NCBI GenBank assembly: GCA_013399855.1
Contig: VXAY01002251.1
Location: 374,925 to 438,924, forward strand
Origin: Oxyruncus cristatus
Lineage: Eukaryota > Chordata > Aves > Passeriformes > Cotingidae
Length of the DNA: 64,000 bases
Reading direction: 5' to 3'
The position numbers and the translations under genes are program-made. Of the stretch, positions 12,537 to 24,629 are shown piece by piece. The notes under the pieces are model-generated. The model was given only the letters and a program-made list of their open reading frames with translations. It ran no database searches and was not told where the DNA came from. Position 1 is the first letter of the stretch. Each line of letters starts with the position of its first letter.

Positions 12537-15500
12537 GTACAGTATTTTATTTTTAATTGGACAAAAATAGAAAGATAATCTATTTTAATGTCGCTTGCAA
12601 TAAAAAACACTTCTAGAGACCGTTAATGTTGCCATCAGATGTTTCATAAACTGTGTTGAAAATGCAGTGGAACTTCTGCGAGTTCCCCTGGCTGCCCGGT
12701 ATATCTGATACTGCTGAGAATCTTAAAGCTGATTAAAAGTGTTAAGTGTGACTTGATATTGGGATTTCTCTAAGATACACACTGTCATAAGTCAATAAAC
12801 TGTGAAGTACATTCCTGAATATCTCAATCACAAGCTTTGATCTATATTTTAATTTTCTAACATGGATGGAATGTAGTAGGAAGCACATTTAAAAATGGGA
12901 GAAGCCCTCTTGCCTCCAAAAATGACTGCAAAGTTATCCCACTTGTCCAAATCATAGCAATTAACGTCACTTCTGGTTGTGTTCTGAGTGGTCTGACACC
13001 AGACATAGAAAGGTTCTGTTTCCAGAGGGAAATCTTGCTAATTTTCAGTGCCTGTACATGTTCTAAATCATAGATCTATACCATCTTGTGCCGTAACATC
13101 GTATAAAGTTGCATCATGAAGTTAGCCTGCTAAGCATTGTAGGAATTTCGTGTATTTTCAAAAGTTCTACTGGAAGAGCTGGAACACTGTTTCAGTTCAA
13201 GCTCACAGCTCCCAGAACTCAGCTAACACAAAAGTGCAGGGATGCAAAGGGGCTCTGAAGCTCTGCTATAGATAATGAGGTACTGCTAGACATTGTACAG
13301 TGGCAATGGTGACATTTCACAGGGACATAGTTACTGGAGCAGCTGTCCTTGGGACATGTCCTTGGCAACCTCAGCACTAAAGAGGATGTTGCCTTCTACA
13401 TCTTGGCTGCAGGGAATGCCTGATGCCTTTTCCTGAGGCTGATGGTGATATCACCTGTGGAAGATGTATTCTCTTTGAGATACTGAGGGGAAGGAGTTGC
13501 AGGAGGATATGAGCAGTCTGTGCACCATCAAGGATCATGAATGCAAGATTGACAGGTCTTTACAGATACCCCTGAGAGGTGAGAGCCCAAATCCCACAGT
13601 CCAAGGAAGGAGGAGAGGCAGAGATTATGTTTCAAGTAGTAGAGAATAAGGGTAAAGATTCTCATGATGGGAAAAGCTGGAAACCTGAGACATCTGGCAA
13701 CACTTGTTGGAGCTAGAGAACAGGTTTAGTGCCCTGGAAGTTGATGAGCAACACCAAGCTTAGTCAGGGAAGGTGTCAGAATCATCTGAGTCTGAATCAA
13801 GTGTCTGCACCGAAAGAAAAATGTGCATTATCCCTGGAGACTGCCTCCTGTTGTATTCCCTCTCTAATTATCTGTCTCCTGATGCACTTTGCTCTCTTGG
13901 ATGCTTTTGTTGCCTCCCTTGAGTTGAGGTCCAGGAGGCTGTGGAGAAAATAAGGTTTGTTTAAATTCAGAACACTTCCTTTTCTCACTTAACCCGTATG
14001 GGTTCTTATGTTACGAAAGTGATCATGAATGTATCAAGCGTGGCTACGTGGCACTGGGGGCCAGGTTGGTGTTTTACTTGATCCTGACAGTGAAGGAGAA
14101 AGGTTCAGAGAGGAAAAGACATCTGCATCAAGTCAACACTTGGCTGCATAGCTAGTGTCACAAGCAGGGCTTAGTCTTTTACAACCACAAAGTCCTTTTT
14201 AAGTGATGGGGCACTGTGAGGCAGGCACAAGATTCATCTGATAAAGTAGGGCAGGAGCATCTTTGCCAACAGGCTTGCTAACCTAGTGAGGAGTGTTTTA
14301 AATGACAGGTATCAGGGCAGAGTGACCATAACCTGAAGAGAATGAAAGAATGAGGATCACAGAGGATTTTGCGTTTTGCATTTTGTGACCTGACACCTAC
14401 GTAGAGCAAAGGAGAGAAATGAGGAATTAGAAGTCCATGTGTGGCAGCAGCAGTATGGCCTCCTGGGGATTATAAAGAGATGGTGGAACCACTCACAAGA
14501 CTACAGTGCTGCAATAAATAAAGACTCCTCAAGAAAGAGGGGCTAGGAAGGTTGTGATAGTGGTAAATCGGTTTCCCAGTCCAGTTACTCTGTTAAATTT
14601 TCAGTATGGGCTTGTTCCTTTCAAAAATTGTGCGTTTTTGTTGTAGATTAGAACTGGATTAGATTAGAACTGGATGGTGAGATTATATAATATTTCTGTC
14701 CCCCACAGGCATGTCATTGTTTCACTAAAGGATTTAAGTGCTTGAGAACATTTCTTTATGTTAATTGTTACTATTTTGCTTACTGTAATGAGGTAGTCCC
14801 TTATCAGGGATACCCACTGGCGTGTCGTTGGTGTACATATGCATATAACTTCTAGACCACTGTACCCATATTCTGTCTTATATAAAGTGCTTAATTTTGT
14901 TTATGTTTCAAATGCATTTCTCATAGAATAGTGGTCTATGGAAGGTTATTTATGGGATCTTTCTTAACATGCTTTATTGATGCACTGCCAGCTGGTTTGC
15001 AGTCTTTCTCAAAAGACTTCTGGGAGTAAGATGAAAAGTGGTTATTGGTTTTTTCCAGGGCTCTTGTCTGAGCAATAAGACAAATAATCAGCATGCTGAT
15101 GCATTGCAGTGACTTGATTGTGTTGTCATGCTCTTCCCGTTTTTGACATCAACTATATATCCTTCAAGTTTGGCTCTAACGCACTTCATGTGGTACTGAA
15201 ACCTAGTGCAATTTCAGCGCTGACATTTTCGTATGTGGAAACTGCCAGTAAAGACAGAGAGAGCTCCTAGCTCACATAACTGTGTGTCTGTAAATGCAGA
15301 GCTTCGGGACCTCTTAACAAAATTCACTCTAGGCATTATTTTTCTGTCCAAATAATTATTTGTTGTGACTAGGAACAGAGGACAGGGTTGAAGAGATGAA
15401 ATAAAGATTAGTAGCAGTTTTCTAAAATTACTAGTTGTTGGATTTGGTATGAGTGAACAAACAACAGAGAAGGCCAGGTGAAAGTCTTCGAAAAAAGGTG

Positions 15501-18500
15501 TCACAAACAAAATATTCTGTATAATGGAGGAAACTTGTTACCATAAGACTTTGGGAGCATCTCTTTTAAAGAATATGTTGTACCTCTATCACATATGCTT
15601 TACTGTCATTTACAGAAGAGAATGTAGCTCACAGTAAGAAGTAGAGTTTACTTAGGAATGTTCAGAGTTTGACCGGATGCACCATACGCTCTACATGCAC
15701 ATATATGCCCCCGTCCTGCCATGTATGCACATGCATATACACCACACACGTGTGGGTGTGTGGAGATGAGTATATGCACACATATACATACATTTAAATG
15801 TAAGAATAAAAATCCTTGATAAATATAAAAAGATGGAAGAGAAGTAGGGATTCCAGTACTTGGCATTAATTCTGGATCTTGTTGAATGTACTCAAGGGCT
15901 GTGACTTCTTAGTCCCATTTGGTAGCAATTCATAGAACAGCATGGTATAGCAGTCCTTCAGGAACAGATTCATTGCAGTGTTCTTTTAACAGCAGTTTAG
16001 TTATGCTGTTGCTCATTTATATTCTTGAATGTTTCTGTTTGTAGTTCAGAATAATCTGCAAGCATTAATTTATAGTAAATAACTGGATATAGCACAGCCT
16101 ACTGTTTAAGCTCTATAACCTTAAATGTTAACTGAAGCTTTATAGTTTGACCAGACAACCACACATCTTAGATCAGATTACCAAACTACCATGTAAGAGA
16201 CAGGTTTTTTGTTTGTTTCAGGTAGAACAGCTAGTTTGGCACATCATCACAACTGGATACCTAAAAGCAAAACATAGTAGCTTGAAAGCAAAGTTAACAA
16301 TGCTCAGCTTCATGCTTTGCAAACAGTATAATGATTGCATCTGTGCACTGTAGTCAAGCTACTGAAAAGAAACCTAGTTCACGTGCCGACTTAATGCTGG
16401 GAGCTAAGAAGAAGTTTTTACATACTTGGGTATAATGAGTTGGATTTAACCCCTGTCCAGTAAATGCTTTGTTGAGACAAATTTTTTCTATGCAATTTCT
16501 TTACTCTTTGGAAGAGTTCAGAAAAAATGTAGGTCAATTAAAGAGCGGATTTAACACAAATGAATCATTAAAATGCCAGGAAAAGTACAAAGTACTGTAA
16601 CATTTCCAGGACTTCTTTAGGTCTGCATGCACGTTCTTAAATGTTATCTCTATCAAAATTCAGTTTGGAAGAACATCAGTGTCATCTTTTACTGGAATAA
16701 CTGTTTTGTATTTTTGGACTCTTCACAATGAAAAAGAAATCTTAGTGCATTAGGCACAGACAGTGCTCACCAAAATCTACACAGAAGATCTGATAAATTA
16801 TAGAGCTTCATTAAGCTGGTATCAGGCCAGATCTTGAATTGTATTCACAGAAGCTTGCCCCTAAGGCAAAAAGGCTGGTTTTGTTATAAGTTGTACCATA
16901 CTGGACATCATCTCTGCAACACACTTTAAGGTAAACCACAATCTCCAGCTCTTCATCACCATTACAAGTTCAGTAACTTTGATCACAAATCTTATGAAAT
17001 AAGGCTGCTCATAAAATAAACTGGTTTTCACTACAGTTAATTGTCCTTATTATCCTTGTTGTAAGATATAATCCAAAGAATTGCCTTAAGGAAGGTAGGA
17101 GATGTAGCATAAATTCACCACCTGTCTAATCTGCTAGCTCCTCATCGTGCAGCAACATGCATACTACCTAGTACAGACACTGGAACCTGAAATGATACTT
17201 GCTACCTCTTTTTTCCCCAGCTCGTGGTGAAGACGCAGGGGCAGGAGCTAAGGGTAGAGTGGGGAGGAGGACAAGGTAGGAGATAGGTAGGAGAAATAAT
17301 ATTTGGGTTCTAAAAGTATTTTGGTAGGGGAGCACAGAACTTCGTGATTCTTCAATAGGTGGTACGAAGTACAAAATCCAGGCTTTTTCTCTTCATGTAA
17401 TGCCTTGTTTAGAATTAGCAGTCCACTTGGAATATACATGCATCTTATTAACTGCATGTGAAGTACATGTAAAATAAATAAAAAACTCTAAAGAAATGAG
17501 GGAAAAGGTGTACTTTTAACAATTCCAGTGTAAGAAACTCCACTTGTATAGGTTTTGGGGTGTCTTTGGTCAGTGCAGATGTGACTGAAGTTGTGACTTC
17601 TAGTTTTAATGTACATGATATGGGTAAAAATAGCAGTTCTGTCTAAGTGACACACCTGTGATGGTACAGGCTGTACAAACCTGTAATGGACCCTAAAATC
17701 TTGTGTCTGGCCCACTTTTTAAGTTCATGCTGCTGACTGTATAAATACACTTACAATTCAAGTAATCCAAGCACAGCTGCTTGTGCTGTGAATGTCTGTA
17801 CTGCCATCCTGCAGGGGTAAACAGTGTCTTAGAATTCCTGCATTGCCCTTTCAGTCTTCAGAATGTGATGGAGGTTCACTCTGAGCATAATGTTGTTGTC
17901 ACTATGCTGGTTTGGAAGCTGTGCTGTAGATGGTGTTTCTCACTTTGAACTGCAGAGTTGTTGTGAGAGCCATCATTAATTTGTCATCAATGGTTCTCAG
18001 TCCCGAGACTGAACATTTTTTTGAGCTTTAGCTAGTAATTATTTTTATATTAAAAAAATCAAAGCTCCCACTCAGTCTGTTGAACTTGAACTGAGTTGCA
18101 GTACTCTTAAACTCTGAACTGCTTCTGTTTTTTTACAACATGATTTTATAGAACAAACACCACATTGTCCTACTATTTTTAAAATTGATCAGAAAGTCTT
18201 TTCTAAGTTTTTATTCATGCAGATCTGAAGTTACCTCCTTTAATCTTAGTTTTCAGTTATGAGCATCTGTCTTTCAATAGTTAGTAGAGAGCTAGTGTGG
18301 TAAGAAAGGCTACCACTATTACTTAGAAACAACACTTGATTCCTTACCTTCTTAGGAACAAATGTGGGAGGATGAAAATGCTGAGATGGTCTTTTGCTCT
18401 TCTCTCTTGCAAAATAAGTTGTTTATCTTAGATCTCAGGTACTAGGAAAAAATTAAGAGGGTTGTTGCTATGGCAAAGTCACTGAGCTGATACCACTCTC

Positions 18501-19700
18501 CTTGTTTATGAAGGGAATAACATCTGCATATTAAACAAACTGACCCTGCTGGCTCCAGTGTTTGCTATTTTACCTGAATTGGTTTGAACTTACAGTTCTT
18601 TCAGTGTAGTTGGTGCAATAATGAGCTGTTCTTGTTCAGTATTTTCACTTCCCCTAATAAGAGCAGGGCAAAGAGACCTCTGTGATTGTTACAGAAGTAG
18701 TAAAGCATATAATTGACCCCTGTGTGAAGATTTTAACTGTAGAAAATTTGATTACAGCTGCCAGCCCACAAAATACGCTGTGCTGTGCACCCTATGGACT
18801 TTTCTAAACAGTATATACAACACAAGAAAGAGGAGCTAATCTTTGATTTGTGCCATCATAGGGGTATTGTCAGTGTTTTATTATCTGAAAGTTCTATTTC
18901 TGAATCCTTTTTTTTTACAACTGAGGTGTCTTTCACATGTACATTTGTCCCATGCACTCTTACATCTCTCTTATCCTTGCTGTTAATTGCTTTGATGGAC
19001 ATTGCGTCTAATGGGACAGTAGCTGGCAGAAGTAGAGCACCTCGGATGTCTATTTTCTAAGCATTTTTTATCAACCAAGACTTGAAACAAAAATTGCTCT
19101 TTAAAATATGAGCTAGTGGAATTAACTGTGTAATGCAGCTGATCTCTGTAGTACAAATTTGTTATTAAATTACGATATTAAATTCTGTTTTACGGGAACA
19201 CCATCTCAAATTTGAGAATGTGAATGACTGAGATCTCTAAATGAATGTGTCATTTTCATTTAAAGACCCTATAGTTAAGGATACCAAAAACTGAGAAAAA
19301 TAGTAAATTGTGCTAATGTCTTTCAGCGATAAAATTCCCCAGCCCTCAAGAAATATACCAAGAGTATTTTAGCCTAAATTTTTTTACTCTGCTTTAATAG
19401 TGTCCCAACAACTGCTCTTCAGTGCCAACTTTGATCTCAGTTTCTGCAACAGGAGACAAAGATGGCTCTACCCACTGGGGTTTAATTTATGCAAATCAGC
19501 AGATGGCTTTGCAGGAATATGATTTGTTATGTTTCCTAAGTGGATGAGTTTGCTTTTTTAAGTACCCTGGCGGCAACAGATTTGTCAATATCTTGCATTA
19601 TATTTTTGAAATGGCCTTTCAATTACTTTAATTGTGGTTTGTTTGATTTTTTTTTTTCCTCTCTCTCTCTTTCTCTCTTCCTCCTTTATTTTCTCTTTAG
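12537..19700 (+). other. PEX7: PEX7 intron 8 (7.2 kb)
   Basis: The intron begins GTACAG and ends in an unusually long pyrimidine tract plus TCTCTTTAG. It holds a probable CR1 ORF1 remnant (13440-13830) and an alternating CA/TG patch near 15690-15790. The segments 12537-13440, 13830-15690 and 15790-19640 look unique. ORFs such as those at 15214-15510 (minus) and 18785-19060 (plus) show no known motif. Confidence 0.85.
13440..13830 (+). pseudogene. Probable LINE (CR1) ORF1 remnant, frameshifted
   Basis: Translated on the plus strand, this DNA shows a CxxC unit (CGRC, then ILFEIL). After a one-base frame shift it gives a coiled-coil-like run, ELQEDMSSLCTIKDHECKID, around 13491-13555. Further on, around 13708-13800, it encodes ENRFSALEVDEQ and a stop, followed by an acidic Ser-rich stretch. 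From memory this order (CxxC, leucine-rich coiled coil with TIR/IRE-E-ID, then an acidic linker) resembles ORF1 of avian CR1 elements. Such 5' CR1 regions are rare because most copies are 5'-truncated. Frameshifts and stops show that it is dead. A different LINE or retrovirus-like source cannot be excluded without an alignment. Confidence 0.45.
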
Positions 19701-19800
19701 ATTTTGGGACTTTTCCAAGCCTAATCCTTTGCTTGAAACAGTTGAGCATCATACTGAATTTACATGTGGACTGGATTTAAGTCTTCACAACCATGGTCAG
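19701..19800 (+). CDS. PEX7: PEX7 exon 9 (residues 268-301)
   Basis: This 100-nt exon completes Arg268 and encodes [20 protein letters not shown], then [13 protein letters not shown]. The WD dipeptide is canonical here, where the human protein has WN. Leu292 (codon CTG at 19771-19773), the site of the common human L292X nonsense mutation, is intact. The [10 protein letters not shown] core is identical to human, while the exposed loop before the donor (HNHGQ against QSPTQ) has changed. The acceptor is TCTCTTTAG preceded by a 41-nt pure pyrimidine tract. The donor is CAG|GTAAGA. Confidence 0.97.
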
Positions 19801-21579
19801 GTAAGAGCTGGGATGAGTTTACTTTTTGCCTGTTATAGCCACAATGGTCATGGCTGGACTGCAGGACTCATATCCTGCATAAGTCACCAGATTGCAGAAA
19901 GCTTCTGGAAGTGAGTCTGGCTGATACCTTATTAAATAAACATCATTTCAGGTCCATTTTTATTTATAAAGCAGTTACTTGCATTGGGTAGGAGAGGAGG
20001 GCAGGACAGACAAAATAGCAAAATCAGATAATTGAAAGCCATGGTGAGCTCCGGGAAAATGGAGTACTTTTGTTTCAGAAGAGCCCAGAATGCAAAGTTG
20101 AGATACAGAGCTTTCTTCCATCTTGTCAGGTTAAACGTCGGTAGTGTCACACATGATGCCTAGACCTGGTTTGTCATACTATTTGGAGGACTGTAAGAGG
20201 CTTAATATGTGGCTGAAATTCTAAACCCCTCAGCCATTAATGTGAATGAGTGGAACCATTTATCAGTGACACTTATTTGTGTACTGGTTCTGGTAGGATT
20301 CTGCTCTCCTTCTGTTGCTACAGTCATTTCTATTTTGTAAACAGAGGATTGTTTTTTGTAATATGAACTGTTTTTTTCGGACAAGAAACTCAGAAAACCT
20401 GAAGTTAATTATTTGCTTTAAAATGAGAAAACCTTTCGTTTTCATTAGAAAGTACTGTAACTGAGTTAACTGTAACTAATGCATTATTTAATGTGCCACA
20501 GATATTATTTACATCTAGATTCCTCTTAAATTCACAGTGAAATGAATTTTTTATCCCAGATAAAAATCTGCATTTGCAGATGCATAATATCTGCATTCAA
20601 ATTCTGTTTCGACAAAGCAAATAAAACCATTGTAATTTCTGCTGATAAAAGGACACAGGAGATGGGTGTAAGTTTGGCAAAATACTTAGCTTAATACATG
20701 TGGAACCATTCCGTCCAAATGAGAGCTTGATGAGTTTTCTGCCTGGTTGGTTGTTCCTTTAATTCTGTTGTTTCAGTGGTGCTGCAGAACTATTCATGAG
20801 GCCATGCTGTGAAGCACATACGGGAATTTGTGAGGCTGAAAAAATCCTCTCAAGGTTCAGGTTATTTTTTTATTAATGCAGGGCAAGAATGCTTAAAGGC
20901 CACTTGCTGGGAATTAAAACTTCGTCCCAAGTGACTGCATAGATATAATTCTGGCTGATTTGGGTCCAGAGGAAGCAACAAGCATAGCTTAGTACATTTA
21001 GGGCCTCACAGTGCTACAGCAGTGCATGTGCTGAGCCCAGTTCAGCTTTCTATGAAGTTGGTGTGGGTTTTGGATCTGAATGAGGCAAGAAGATTTTCTT
21101 TTCATTTTGTATTGAGGATGTGATTACATCTTGATGGTAAGCCCATGGCTTCATGGTAGATAATGAATTGAAAGAAAACTGCTGCACATGCACTAGTATG
21201 TTGAAAAAAAAGGAAAATGATGGTATGCATACCTATCAACATTAGGGCATTTGTGCATTCAGGTATCTTTTTTTCCATGCAGAAATTCTACAAGTCCAGT
21301 GTTGGACTTAGTGCCCTGAATCTGTAAATCTGGGGTACATATCTGTATTTACTGTGTGCCAGTGTGCGTTCCAGACAGAATTTTGGCATTTGCAACAGCT
21401 TTAATATTCCTCTGTTTTTTTCTGTTGAGTTCATTTAATCTATTGTGAGGGTTGGATATCACAGCAATGCAAAATGTAAATGTTTTGGTTTTTATAAGAA
21501 GTTTAAAAACCTATGATAGAATTAAACTCTCCCTAAGTTAAAGAATGAACACAAGGGAAACTTAACCCTCCTTTTTAAA

Positions 21580-22097
21580 GGAAGACCAGTGAGACATCAC
21601 CTTGAGTACTCTGTTAAGCTCTGGGGCTTGCAACAAAAATAGGACGTGGACCTGTTGGAATGAGTCCAGAAGAAGGCCATGAAGATGATGAGAGGGCTGA
21701 AACACCTCTCCTATGAAGACAGGCTGAGAGAGTTGGGGTTGTTCAGCCTGGAGAAGAGAAGGCTCTGGGGAGACCTTATAGAACGTTCCAGTACTTAAAG
21801 GAGTCCTCCAAGAGAGCTAGAGAGGGACTTTTTACAAGGGCATGTAGTGATAGGACAAGACGTAATGCCTTCAAACTGAAAGAGTGTTGAGGCAAGGAAG
21901 AAATTATTTACTGGGAGGATGGTGAGACACTGGAACAGGTTGCCCGAAGAAGTTGTGGATGGAAGTGCTCGAGGACAGGCTGGATGGGACTTTGAGTGAC
22001 CTGGTCTTGTGGTAGGTGTCTCTGCCAGTGTCAGGGGTGTTGGAATTAGATGATCTTTAAGGTCCTTTCCAACCCAAAGCATTCTGTGATTCTGTGA
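21580..22097 (+). mobile_element. CR1 LINE, well-preserved 3' end with octamer tail
   Basis: About 520 bp follow the avian CR1 consensus closely. Landmarks are ACCTCTCCTATGAAGACAGG, GAGAGAGTTGGGGTTGTTCA, GCCTGGAGAAGAGAAGGCTC, AACAGGTTGCCCGAAGAAGT and GATCTTTAAGGTCCTTTCCA. It ends CATTCTGTGATTCTGTGA, two copies of the CR1 terminal octamer. It is 5'-truncated. Among the CR1 copies in the window this one is the least decayed, so it is probably the youngest. Confidence 0.95.
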
Positions 22098-24529
22098 ATG
22101 CATACTGAATAGTTGCTTCCAGTATAAGCACTCGTAGCCTTTCCCTGGCTTCTGCATCAGTCCAACAAAGATTATTTGCTTTAATTTTATGCTGCTGTTC
22201 CGAAGATGCCTTCACATCTGCTCTTTATCAAACTGGTAATGAGCTCTATTGTTTATTTTATTCATGTATTTGCATGATTTGTGATTGTTCATGTATGCTT
22301 TATAAGGAGTTACGACTTGAGATTTGAACTGCTTCTCTCCTCCAGGGAGAAGGATAAGGAGGATCCAGGGAGAATGCAGGGTATTTTATTCATAATGGAC
22401 AAGCTATTCATTTATACTCAAATTAAGTACCATTCTGGTCATTTACCTTTGTTTTCATTCTAAATGATATTTTTGTTGTCTAGACAGATTGTTTTGTCTG
22501 GCTTTGCCCAATGAACTTCAGCATTTTTGAAGTATCTTTTGCACATCAAGTGAAAAACTATCTGCACTGTTGGAAAAGTGTTCAAAATAGATGCTGTGAT
22601 TAAGTAGCTAATGTAGGAATTACAGGACATTCCTGTGGAACTGATTGAGTTTTGAACAGAACCCGCATGCACAGAGAAGGTACATGCAGGCAGGCTGGTT
22701 CTTGAACAGTATCCACTAAGGGAGGCAACATGTGGAGAGAGATCTGGTCGTAAGGAATGGGTTGTGACAGGACCCATTATTATTAGCTGGATGAAACAGA
22801 AAACTCCTTTGGCCTTAATTAAAGATTCTCTTATCTATTTTGTAGTGTGTGCCTCTATGTAAAGTAAGTGTTTTTTGAAAGTTTTGCATTTTAAAGATCG
22901 GCTGTTGTTTGGTTTAGTTTTTTTCCCCCACCATAATGTTAGTGTCAGGTTCATAGCAATTTGAGACAACAAACAAACTTTCAGATGCATAGAAAGATGT
23001 GTACTTTACAGTGCAAAGCATTAACAGAAATGATCCTCAGGATATTCAGGGTATTTTTCTGTTAAACTGCAAGTGCTAATGTGAGAGCTTGCCAGGCAGG
23101 TTGTTTAGGAGAAAATACTCCCAACTCCAGATTTCAGCCAAAGTAGCTTTGGCACACACAAGCACCAAAAATCTTTTAAAATTTTTAATAGTGTGTAGCA
23201 TTAAGAACTGGACAAATCTGTTCACCTTGTCAGCCAAATTAAGAGTATGCAGTTTTTTAAACGAGATAAGTTCTTTCCAAAGTTTGAGGATAAGAAAACA
23301 ATTAAAGTTTGCATCTTTCTATACACGTTAGATAGGCGTAGGAAGTATGTAGGGATTATAAAAATTGTAATCAGCAATATACTATTCCTTTCTTGGGGCT
23401 GTTAATGCTAGATCATATAGTGGAGTTGTACTCTGTAGCTCACTGGATTTCTTATTTCTCTCCTGGTGTTTACTTTCCCTGTATGTGATCTCTGAATGTT
23501 CTGATGAATTAAAATATAATACTCCTTTAAGCCTATCTCATACTGGGGTGTTGCTGTGTTTACATTCATGCTTACATGCTGTAGCTAACTTCTTTTGGTA
23601 TTATTTGCGCAGCTTTATTTAAAAGCAACCTTTTTCTTCTGTCGTAGGTTAATGTGATATGACAGAAATGAATTAATTTTAAATGTCTTTAGGCACTCAG
23701 TTAATGACACAGATAAACAGTACAGATCCTGTGAACATTCACTTCTTGTCTTGATTCTGAAATTAATAAGTATATAAAGAATAGAAAATACATATATACC
23801 ACAAATTTCTTTAAATCATAGATTAAAAATACCCAGCCCTTTTTGTTGTAATTCTAACGTTGTATTTTGCTTTACACAAAGGTGAGAGATGCTGAAACTC
23901 TAAATTTTATCTGAAAACCTTTTTCAGCTATACCTCACATCTGTTCTGAACTCTGTAAAGCAGCCAATGGAAAGTATAAATTAATGCTTTCCATTGAGTC
24001 AGGCCTTCTGTCTTACTGCCGGGAATAGGATTAAGTATCTAATGGGAACAGGAGAGGAATATTTCCATTTCTCTATACTTTTATGTTGCGCACAATGACA
24101 TTCCTAAATTGCCAGGATATGTGATTTGTAACGGACGTGATGGCAAGTGGTGTAATGACTTAGGACACTTGATATGCGAAAAGCACGTTAGACATCTGTG
24201 GCATGCCAAATCAGAACAAGACTTCATGACATACAATACTGAGCTAGCTCCCTTAGGAAATTAAAGATGTTCTGCACCAAATGAGAGTAAGCCAAATGTC
24301 AGTTCTTTAATCCAAAATCATCTTGTTACCTGAATGCATGTTAAAGTATAGGTTTTAGAATAACTTACATACAACACAAATAGTGATCACTTACGATTTC
24401 CTTTTACTGTGAATGTGTGTGTTTGGATCATAATGACACTACAAATAGGCAGCTGTTTGTCTAAATAGCTATTTCTGTCAACATAAGTTGAGAGGAAACT
24501 TGTTGTCTCTAGTCCTCTGTCTGGCTGCA

Positions 24530-24629
24530 ACCTCCTTATTTTCCAGTTCTCCTCCCCTCCACGTGGTGGGGTCCGGGTGAGTGAGCAGCTGTGTGGTACT
24601 TAGTTGCCGGCTGGGGTTAAACCATGACA
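24530..24629 (-). mobile_element. Truncated LTR 5' end, minus strand
   Basis: The reverse complement begins TGTCATGGTTTAACCCCAGC at 24629, then reads CGGCAACTAAGTACCACACA and GCTGCTCACTCACCCGGACC. That is the 5' end of the same LTR family as at 2030, 3259 and 58627. It breaks off after about 100 bp near 24530, so most of the LTR is missing. Confidence 0.8.
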
